A stretch of DNA of 64,000 nt. Origin: Pseudomonas marginalis (GTDB taxonomy: Bacteria > Pseudomonadota > Gammaproteobacteria > Pseudomonadales > Pseudomonadaceae). Location: contig NZ_JALJWV010000001.1 of assembly GCF_024169655.1 (NCBI RefSeq), forward strand, positions 6,182,001 to 6,246,000, written 5' to 3'. The position numbers and the translations under genes were made by a program. The first letter of the stretch is position 1, and each line of letters opens with the position of its first letter. The notes beneath the pieces are model-generated. The model searched no databases, was not told the origin of the DNA, and saw nothing but the letters and a program-made list of their open reading frames with translations. Shown here piece by piece: positions 35,369 through 43,500 of the stretch.

Positions 35369-37123
35369 ATGCGCGAACAGCAAGAACACACCTTCAGTAC
35401 CCATGATAGCGTCGAGCTTTTCTACCGGCACTGGCCGGCTACCGCCCCAGCGGACGGCGAGCCGCGCAAGGCGATCCTGCTGTTCCATCGCGGCCATGAG
35501 CATTCGGGGCGCATCGCCCACCTGGTCGATGAACTGAACCTGCCGCATTTCGACTTCTTCGCCTGGGACGCCCGTGGCCACGGCCAATCTCCCGGCGAGC
35601 GCGGCGACAGCCCCAGCTTCGCCACCAGCGCCCGCGACGTGCAGACTTTCTGCGACCACATCGGCGCCACTTACGGCGTCGAGGCCGAAAATACTGCAGT
35701 CATCGCCCAAAGCGTCGGCGCAGTGATCGCAGCCACCTGGGTCCACGACTACGCGCCGAAAATCCGCGCGCTCGTGCTCGCCTCCCCGGCATTCAAAGTC
35801 AAACTGTACGTGCCCTTCGCCCGGCCGGGCCTGGCGCTGATGCGCAAGTTTCGCGGCAACTTTTTCGTCAACAGTTACGTCAAGGCCAAGTTCCTCAGCC
35901 ACGACCCGGAACGCGTTGCGTCCTACGACAGCGACCCGCTGATCACCAAGGCGATTTCGGTGAATGTGCTGCTCGGCCTGTACGAAGCGGCCGACCGGGT
36001 TGTCGCCGATGCCCAGGCGATCCAGGTGCCGACCCAACTGCTGATCTCTGGCTCCGACTTCGTGGTGCATCGCAAACCCCAACAACAGTTTTTCGACCGC
36101 CTCGGCAGCCTGAAAAAAGAACTGCATATCCTCCCCGGCTTCTTCCACGACACCCTCGGCGAGCGCGACCGCGCCGTGGCCGTGAGCAGCGCCCGACGTT
36201 TTATCCTGCAAAACTTCACGCACCCGCTGGACCGCGCCTCACTGCTCGATGCCGACAAGCTGGGCGCCACCTGCGCCGAATCCGAATCCCTCGCTGCGCC
36301 GCTGCCGCGCAATTCCTTGCGCGACCTGTATTGGCGTATGACCCGCGCCAGCATGGGCCTGGGCAAAACGCTGTCAGACGGCGTGAAGCTGGGCTTCGAC
36401 ACCGGTTTCGACTCCGGCAGCACCCTGGACTACGTGTACCGCAACACGCCCACCGGCAAAGGCCGGCTGGGCCGGATGATCGACACCAACTACCTCAACT
36501 CCATCGGCTGGCGCGGCATTCGCCAGCGCAAGCTGAACGTCGAAGAGCTGCTGCGCCTGGCCATGACCCAGTTGCGCACAGCGGACCGCGAAGTGCGCAT
36601 CGTCGATATCGCCGCCGGCCACGGTCGCTACATTCTCGAAGCCTTGCAGGGCGTTTCGCCGCTGCCGGAATCGATCCTGCTGCGCGACTACAGCGACATC
36701 AACGTGCGCGACGGTGGCGCACTGATTCGCGAGAAAGGCCTGGGGGATATCGCGCAATTCGTCAAAGGCGACGCGTTCGACCGCGCGGACCTGGCGGCGC
36801 TGGCGCCCAAGCCGACGTTGGCGGTGGTCTCCGGGCTGTATGAATTGTTTGCCGACAACGCCATGGTCGGCGGTTCGCTGGCGGGCTTGGCCGAAGCCGT
36901 GGAGCCCGGCGGTTATCTGGTCTACACCGGCCAGCCGTGGCACCCGCAGTTGGAACTGATCGCCCGCGCGTTGACCAGCCATCGCCAGGGCCAGGCCTGG
37001 GTGATGCGCCGGCGCAGCCAGGCAGAAATGGATCAACTGGTGCAAGCCGCCGGTTTCCGCAAGATCACCCAGCGGGTGGATGAGTGGGGCATCTTTACCG
37101 TGTCCCTGGCGCAGAAGATCTGA
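35369..37123 (+). CDS. ynbC: Alpha/beta hydrolase - SAM methyltransferase fusion (YnbC-like)
   Basis: 584 residues with two catalytic modules. N-terminal alpha/beta hydrolase (about 1-290): DARGHGQSPG, nucleophile region IAQSVGAV (AxSxG rather than GxSxG), ISGSDFVV and the late His in GFFHDTL. C-terminal class I methyltransferase (about 345-584) with VDIAAGHGRYILEAL. The E. coli YnbC protein has the same fusion and length. Substrates are unknown; lipid modification is inferred from its neighbours. The gap to ynbA is 10 bases. Confidence 0.87.
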   Translation: MREQQEHTFSTHDSVELFYRHWPATAPADGEPRKAILLFHRGHEHSGRIAHLVDELNLPHFDFFAWDARGHGQSPGERGDSPSFATSARDVQTFCDHIGATYGVEAENTAVIAQSVGAVIAATWVHDYAPKIRALVLASPAFKVKLYVPFARPGLALMRKFRGNFFVNSYVKAKFLSHDPERVASYDSDPLITKAISVNVLLGLYEAADRVVADAQAIQVPTQLLISGSDFVVHRKPQQQFFDRLGSLKKELHILPGFFHDTLGERDRAVAVSSARRFILQNFTHPLDRASLLDADKLGATCAESESLAAPLPRNSLRDLYWRMTRASMGLGKTLSDGVKLGFDTGFDSGSTLDYVYRNTPTGKGRLGRMIDTNYLNSIGWRGIRQRKLNVEELLRLAMTQLRTADREVRIVDIAAGHGRYILEALQGVSPLPESILLRDYSDINVRDGGALIREKGLGDIAQFVKGDAFDRADLAALAPKPTLAVVSGLYELFADNAMVGGSLAGLAEAVEPGGYLVYTGQPWHPQLELIARALTSHRQGQAWVMRRRSQAEMDQLVQAAGFRKITQRVDEWGIFTVSLAQKI

Positions 37124-37125
37124 AC

Positions 37126-38424
37126 ATGCGCGAGCCCGGCCTGTTAAAGCCCGCGTTCCTGTGGCTGTTGCTGTTAGCGCCGCTGTTTTTCAGCACCTAT
37201 GGCTTTGCCACATGGGTCACCAGCCAGCGCAGCGACGTCGGCACGCTGGTGTTCGATTGGGAAACCCACATGCCGTTCTGGGCCTGGACCATCGTGCCCT
37301 ACTGGACCATCGACCTGCTCTACGGTTTCTCCCTGCTGTTGCCCAACAGCCGCCATGAACTGAAGCAACATGCGCTGCGCCTGCTGAGTGCGCAGCTCAT
37401 CGCCGTGAGTTGCTTCCTGATCTGGCCGCTGCGCTTCACCTTCGAACGGCCGGAGCTGGATGGCGTGTTCGGCTGGCTGTTTGCCGTGCTGGCCGGTTTC
37501 GACAAACCGTTCAACCAGGCGCCGTCGCTGCATATCGCGCTGCTGGTGATCCTGTGGATCATGTACCAACGCCACACCCAGGGCGCCTGGCGCTGGCTGG
37601 TACACGGCTGGTTCGCGCTGATCGGGGTTTCGGTGCTGACCACTTATCAACACCACTTTATTGACTTACCCACAGGCGCCCTGGCGGGTTGGCTGTGCGT
37701 GTGGCTGTGGCCGCTGGAACACCCGAGCCCGCTGTTGAATGCGCGGCTGACCCGCGATTCCACGCGCTGGCGGCTGGGGTTGCGCTATGGCCTGGGCGCG
37801 CTGGCGCTGATCATCCTCGCGTTTACCCTCGGCGGCGGGTGGCTGTGGCTGCTGTGGCCGGCGCTGTCCCTGGGGCTGATCAAGGCGAATTACGTCGTCC
37901 TCGGCGCGCCAGGTTTCCAGAAACGTGCCGACGGTCAACTGACCCCCGCCGCGCGCTGGCTGTATGCACCGTATCTGGCGGCGGCGTGGCTCAATTCGCG
38001 GTGGTGGACACGCACGCATCCACAACCCGACCTGATTGTGGATAACGTCTGGCTCGGGCGGCTGCCTACCGCGCGAGAGCAAGGTTCATTCACGGCCATC
38101 GTCGATTTGTGCGCGGAATTGCCGATTAATCCACAGGGCCGCGCCTATCAATGCGTCCCCGTACTCGACCTGATCGCGCCGACCCCCGCCGAATGCCTGC
38201 AAGCGGCGCAAGCCATCGAACGCCTGCGCGCCAGCGGCGCCGTGCTGGTGTGCTGCGCCCTCGGCTATTCGCGCAGCGCTACCGCCGTCGCCGCCTGGCT
38301 GCTGCACAGCGGGCGCGCCGCCACGGTGGATCAAGCACTGGCTATTATTCGTACAGCACGGACCCAGGTGGTCCTGCATCCCGCTCATCGCCATGCCTTG
38401 GAGGCCTTGCCCCATGCCTGCTGA
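37126..38424 (+). CDS. ynbD: PAP2 / dual-specificity phosphatase fusion (YnbD-like)
   Basis: 432 residues from the ATG at 37126, two bases after the ynbC stop. N-terminal polytopic PAP2-type domain (about 1-220; PSLHIAL and HHFIDLPTGALAG carry the phosphatase histidines), two more membrane helices, then a cytoplasmic dual-specificity phosphatase domain (about 310-432) with the P-loop CCALGYSRSA (C-x5-R). Both halves could dephosphorylate lipid phosphates. Same fusion as E. coli YnbD. Confidence 0.87.
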   Translation: MREPGLLKPAFLWLLLLAPLFFSTYGFATWVTSQRSDVGTLVFDWETHMPFWAWTIVPYWTIDLLYGFSLLLPNSRHELKQHALRLLSAQLIAVSCFLIWPLRFTFERPELDGVFGWLFAVLAGFDKPFNQAPSLHIALLVILWIMYQRHTQGAWRWLVHGWFALIGVSVLTTYQHHFIDLPTGALAGWLCVWLWPLEHPSPLLNARLTRDSTRWRLGLRYGLGALALIILAFTLGGGWLWLLWPALSLGLIKANYVVLGAPGFQKRADGQLTPAARWLYAPYLAAAWLNSRWWTRTHPQPDLIVDNVWLGRLPTAREQGSFTAIVDLCAELPINPQGRAYQCVPVLDLIAPTPAECLQAAQAIERLRASGAVLVCCALGYSRSATAVAAWLLHSGRAATVDQALAIIRTARTQVVLHPAHRHALEALPHAC

Positions 38425-38857
38425 TATGGAACTTCAGGTCGTCGCCAGCCTGCTGCGCCGTGGCCGCTCACTGGATCAGTTATCCACAGGCCTGACGCTG
38501 CTGGGCGTGTTATTCGGCCTGGCGCAACTGTTGATGGCCAGTGTCGCGCCGATCTGCCTACTGCTCAGCCTGTGGATGATTATCCTCGGCCTGCTGCAGA
38601 AGTACTGGGCACTGCGCGTGGCCTTCGACGCCGACCTGTTCACCCTGCTCGCCCGCGACACCGAACGCACCCCGGACCTCGACCAGGCCCTGCAAACCCT
38701 CGGCCTGCAGTCGCCCAAACGCGCCGGCCGGCCCTGGCCCGAACGCCGTCGCGGCGCCCTCAAACTGCTGCGCAAGCAAGCCTGGCTGCTCGGCGCGCAA
38801 GTGCTGCTGACCCTGGGCGTGATCCTCGCCAGCCCTTGGCTACCTTTCACCGGATAA
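38414..38857 (+). CDS. Small membrane protein of the ynb-like operon
   Basis: 147 residues. Overlaps the phosphatase gene by 11 bases. Two membrane helices at about 27-60 and one at about 122-142 (LLGAQVLLTLGVILASPWL), with a basic Arg-rich cytoplasmic segment between. I recognise no named domain. A gene of this type sits at the same place in P. aeruginosa (PA2538 region). It may be an accessory subunit of the neighbouring lipid enzymes. Confidence 0.75.
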   Translation: MPADMELQVVASLLRRGRSLDQLSTGLTLLGVLFGLAQLLMASVAPICLLLSLWMIILGLLQKYWALRVAFDADLFTLLARDTERTPDLDQALQTLGLQSPKRAGRPWPERRRGALKLLRKQAWLLGAQVLLTLGVILASPWLPFTG

Positions 38858-38866
38858 GGAATCCCC

Positions 38867-39487
38867 ATGTTCGAACCCGTGGTTGCCACCCTGATTACCT
38901 CGATGGCCCGCACCGTCACCGGCGCCCGCAGCCTGTGGCTGGGATGCGCGCCGTTGCCGGTGCAACGCATCTATTTCGCCAACCACAGCAGCCACGGCGA
39001 CTTTGTGTTGCTGTGGGCATCGCTGCCGCAGAACCTGCGCAAATTCACGCGCCCGGTGGCCGGCAGTGACTACTGGAATAAAAGTGCGCTGCGCCGCTAC
39101 ATCATCCGCCGCGTATTCAACGGCGTGTTGATCGACCGTGAACGCAAAGACCCTGTGGATAACCCCTTGCAGCCCATGCTCGCCGCGCTGGAAGGCGGCG
39201 ACTCGCTGATCATCTTTCCCGAAGGCACACGCAATCTGGAAGACGGCTTGCTGCCGTTTAAAAGCGGCCTGTATCACCTGGCAAAAAGTTACCCACAGGC
39301 CGAATTGATCCCGGTGTGGATTGCCAACCTCAACCGGGTCATGCCCAAGGGCCGCGTCCTGCCGCTGCCTTTGCTGTGTACCACCAGCTTCGGCGCCCCA
39401 CTGCAATTGGAAGACGGCGAAGACAAAGCGGCCTTCCTTGCCCGCACCCGCGACGCCCTGCTCGCCCTCGCCCCGGAGCATTTCTGA
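38867..39487 (+). CDS. PlsC-like 1-acyl-glycerophosphate acyltransferase
   Basis: 206 residues. Catalytic NHSSHGD (H-x4-D, about 39-45) and acyl-acceptor FPEGTR (about 117-122), the two hallmark motifs of PlsC acyltransferases. It would make phosphatidic acid or a similar diacyl lipid, the substrate of the CdsA-like enzyme encoded next. Ten bases after the small membrane protein gene. It is not the housekeeping plsC, given its place in the ynb-like set. Confidence 0.88.
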   Translation: MFEPVVATLITSMARTVTGARSLWLGCAPLPVQRIYFANHSSHGDFVLLWASLPQNLRKFTRPVAGSDYWNKSALRRYIIRRVFNGVLIDRERKDPVDNPLQPMLAALEGGDSLIIFPEGTRNLEDGLLPFKSGLYHLAKSYPQAELIPVWIANLNRVMPKGRVLPLPLLCTTSFGAPLQLEDGEDKAAFLARTRDALLALAPEHF

Positions 39488-39488
39488 C

Positions 39489-40421
39489 ATGGATAGCCAA
39501 ACCCTGATGCTGTTCGGCGGGATCGGCGCGATCCTGGTACTCGCCTCGCTGATCGGCCTGATCCTCAAGCTGCGCACCCGTGGCACGCCGAATGCGGTGA
39601 TCGACAACCTCAATGCCCGCATCAACGCCTGGTGGGTGATGGTGGTGGTGATCGGCATCGCCTTCTGGCTCGGCACCGGCGCAGTGATCCTGCTGTTCTA
39701 CGCCGTCTCGTTCTACGCCCTGCGCGAATTCCTCACCCTCACCCCCACCCGGCGCAGCGACTACCCGGCCCTGGTGGCCGCGTTCTACCTGGCGCTGCCG
39801 CTGCAATACCTGCTGATCTACGCCGACTGGTACGGGCTGTTCTCGATCTTCATCCCGGTGTACGTGTTCCTGCTGCTGCCGATCCTCGCCTCCCTCGGCG
39901 GCGACAGCACACACTTCCTGGAGCGCGCCTCGAAGGTGCAATGGGGCTTGATGATCGCAGTGTTCTGCGTGTCCTTCGTGCCCGCCCTGCTCACCCTCGA
40001 CATCCCCGGCTATGAAGGCCGCAACCTGCTGCTGATCGCCTACCTGGTGATCGTGGTGCAACTGTCGGACGTGTTGCAGTACGTGTGCGGCAAGCTGTTC
40101 GGCAAACACAAGATCGCGCCCAACCTGTCGCCGTCGAAAACCGTCGAAGGCTTTGTCGGCGGCATCCTGCTCTCCTCGCTGATCGGCGCGGCGCTGTGGT
40201 GGACCACGCCGTTCAACCCGTGGCAGTCGTTCCTGATTGCGCTGCTGATCAACCTGCTGGGGTTTGCCGGCGGCATTGTGATGTCGGCGATCAAACGCGA
40301 CCGTGGCGTGAAGGACTGGGGGCATATGATCGAAGGGCACGGCGGGATGCTCGATCGGCTGGATTCGGTGTGCTTTGCGGCGCCGATCTTCTTTCATCTG
40401 GTGCGCTATTGGTGGACCTGA
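39489..40421 (+). CDS. ynbB: Phosphatidate cytidylyltransferase (CdsA/YnbB-like)
   Basis: 310 residues, about eight membrane helices. The CdsA signature is visible as SAIKRDRGVKDWG...GHGGMLDRLDS near the C-terminus. It makes CDP-diacylglycerol from phosphatidate and CTP, the donor for the CDP-alcohol phosphatidyltransferase encoded first in the operon. One base separates it from the acyltransferase stop. Last gene of the set. Confidence 0.9.
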   Translation: MDSQTLMLFGGIGAILVLASLIGLILKLRTRGTPNAVIDNLNARINAWWVMVVVIGIAFWLGTGAVILLFYAVSFYALREFLTLTPTRRSDYPALVAAFYLALPLQYLLIYADWYGLFSIFIPVYVFLLLPILASLGGDSTHFLERASKVQWGLMIAVFCVSFVPALLTLDIPGYEGRNLLLIAYLVIVVQLSDVLQYVCGKLFGKHKIAPNLSPSKTVEGFVGGILLSSLIGAALWWTTPFNPWQSFLIALLINLLGFAGGIVMSAIKRDRGVKDWGHMIEGHGGMLDRLDSVCFAAPIFFHLVRYWWT

Positions 40422-40491
40422 CAAACAGCGCCCTCAAGCCTGACGAAGATCAACATGTGAATCCCAGCCCCCCATAAACATCCCCCCACGA

Positions 40492-40545
40492 TGCGACGTA
40501 TCGACCTCATCGTTTGTCTTAAAGACGCGTGTAAGATACGTCGCA
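40492..40545. promoter_or_regulatory. Long-spaced inverted repeat with a nested palindrome
   Basis: TGCGACGTATC (40492-40502) is repeated inverted as GATACGTCGCA (40535-40545), perfect over 11 bases. Between them GTCTTAAAGAC (40516-40526) is itself palindromic. It lies 20 bases before the alpha-2-macroglobulin start. It could be an operator pair, a cruciform or a terminator of the preceding operon without a T-run. Confidence 0.45.
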
Positions 40546-40565
40546 CTTAGCCAGGGATGCTCACC

Positions 40566-43500
40566 ATGTTTGACGCGTTAAAAACGATCTGTCGCCGCTT
40601 GTTCGGTGCGTTAATGACTGTGGTGGGTGCCCTGTTCGGCCAATGGCGGCCGCCGTTCTGGCTGCGTGCCATCGGCCGTGGCGGGCTGAACCTGGCGAGC
40701 AAGGCCCGCGCTTACCCGCGCCAGGCCGGTGCCGGGGTGTTGGGCCTGGTGCTGCTGGCCGCCGCCGGGTTCTATGGCTGGCATTGGTACTCCAACCTGC
40801 CGCAGCCGCACACCGTGGGTTATTCGCTGCACAAACCCAACCTGACTGACTACACCCAGCAACCCGCCGTTGTGGATAACCTGCAGGTGCGTTTTGCCGA
40901 GTCCGTCGCCCCCTTGGCGGCGATAGGCAAGCCGGTCACCGCCGGCATTACCCTTAAACCCGCTGTGGCCGGTGCCTGGCGCTGGTCCGATGACCACACG
41001 TTGCTGTTCACACCGGAAAAAGACTGGCCCATCGACGCCCATTACACCTTCGATTTGGCGAAGAAAAACCTGCTCGCCGACGGCGTGTTGCTCAGCGAGT
41101 ACAGCGGCCAGTTCTCCACCCAGCCGTTTCGCGCCAGCCTTTCGCAGAACGAGTTGTATCAGGACCCGTCCAACCCGACGCTGAAACAACTGGTGGCGAC
41201 TTTCCGCTTTTCCCACCCGGTCGACGAAGAAAGCCTGCGCAAGCGGGTTTCGATCATTCTCGGCAAAGGCCTCGCCTACCGCGACGCCCAGTTACCCAAT
41301 CGCCCGGAAATCACCTTCGACGAGACCCAGCTCAACGCCTATGTACGCTCCGCCGCCCTGGCCACCCCGCTGGAAAGCACGCCCGTCAGCGCCAAGCTCG
41401 ACGAAGGCATCAAAGCCCGTGACGGTGGCAACGCCAGCAACGCGCCATTGGTGGCCGAAGTCACCGTGCCCGGCCGCTACCGCCTGACGTTTACCGCTGC
41501 CGAAGTGAGCTTTGTCGACAACGAACGCGGCGAACCCGAGCCGGTGTTGATGTTCAGCAGCTCCAGTGCCGTGGCCGATGACACCATCGCCGGTAAGGTC
41601 CAGGCGTGGCTGTTGCCGGAAAAAGCTGAGGACGACACACGCCCCTATAACAGCAACGACATCGACGACGCGCTGCTGGCCCGTAGCACCAAGATCAACC
41701 TGACCCACGTGCCCAGCGTCGAACCGCTCAACACCCTGCACGCGTTCAAGTTCAAGGCCCCGGCCGGTCGTGCGCTGTATGTGCGCGTGCCCGCGAACCT
41801 GGAAGCCATCGGCGGCTACCTGGCGAAAAACCCTACGGCGTCGCTGATCAGCATGCCGGCCTATCCGCGCACGCTGCAGTTCCTGTCTGACGGCGCCTTG
41901 CTCAGCCTCACCGGCGAAAAACGCCTGGGCTTCATGGCCCGTGGCGTGCCCGGCGCCCATGTGGAAATCGCTCGCCTGCTGCCCAACCAGTTGCAACATT
42001 TGGTGGACCAGAGCAGCGGCAGCTTTGCGCGGCCGAACTTCGGCAATGAGTACTTCGACCGCATGGTCGAGCGTCAGTCACTGGATATTCCGCTGTCGTC
42101 CAACGACCCGGCGAAAACCGTCTACGACAACGTCGATCTCAGCCGCTACCTGAGCGCCAACGGCGGCCGGCGCGGTATTTTCGTACTCAAGCTCAGCCCA
42201 CAGGATGACCCGGCCGAGCGCACATTCGACTACTCCCGCAGCAGCACCAGCGACCTGCGCTTTATCGTGGTGACGGACCTCGGGATCATCGCCAAGCGCT
42301 CCAGCGACGGCAGCCATGACGTGTATGTGCAGTCCATCGGCAATGGTTCGCCGGTGGCCGACGCGCAAGTCGACATCATCGGCCGTAACGGTTTGCCGGT
42401 CGCCAGCGGCCACACCGACGCCGAAGGCCACGCGCATTTCGCCAAACTCGATGAACTGCGCCGTGAGAAAACGCCGCTGATGTATGTGGTCAGTCGCGGC
42501 AATGACCAGTCTTTCCTGCCGATTGCCCGTCAGTCCCAGCAGCTGGATTTGTCGCGCTTTGATGTAGGTGGTTTGCAAGAAGACGGTGCGATCGATCGCC
42601 TCAGCGCCTACCTGTTCACCGACCGTGGCCTGTACCGGCCCGGCGAAACCGCGCACCTGGGCATGATCGTGCGCAGCGGCAACTGGAAAGGCGCCCTGCA
42701 AGGCCTGCCGGTGGAGCTGCAAATCACCGACCCGCGCGGCCTGGAAGTGATTCGCCAGCCGCTGAAGCTGTCCGCCAGCGGTTTTGAAACCTTTGATTTC
42801 CCCAGCAGCGAAGTGGCCCCCGCCGGGGATTACACCGCGACCTTGCAACTGCTCGGCGAAAAACAGACCCGCACCGACCTGGGCAGTGTCAGCTTCAAGG
42901 TCCGCGACTTCGAGCCGGACCGCATGAAGGTCAGCCTGAGCCTGCACGACACGCCGGTGCTGGGCTGGATTGCACCGGACCAGGTGCTGGCCAAGGTCAC
43001 CGCAATGCACCTGTTCGGCGCCCCGGCGTCCGGCCGGCGCGTGACGGCGAAGATGTCCCTGAGCCCGACGCTCGCGGCATTTGAGCGTTACCCCGATTAC
43101 CGCTTCCGCCTCAACGACACGCTGGAAGAGGCCAGCACCGAAGACCTCGCCGAGACCACCGTCGATGACAACGGCCAAGCCGTGCTCGACCTCAACCTGC
43201 AGCGCTTCGCCAACAGCACTTACCGCCTGCAGGTGATGACCCAGGTGTTCGAGGCCGAAGGCGGGCGCAATGTGGCAGCGCAAAGTGCGTTGCTGGTGTC
43301 GTCTGCGCCCTACCTGGTGGGTGTGAAAAGTCAGGACTCGCTGTCGTATGTCGCCAAGGACGCCCCACGCCAGGTGCAATGGTTGGCCGTCGCGCCGGAT
43401 CTCACGCCGCTGGCGGTGGACGGCCTGACCAGCGAAGTGGTCGAGCACCGCTACGTCTCGGTGCTGGTGAAACAGTCCAACGGCACCTACAAATATGAAT

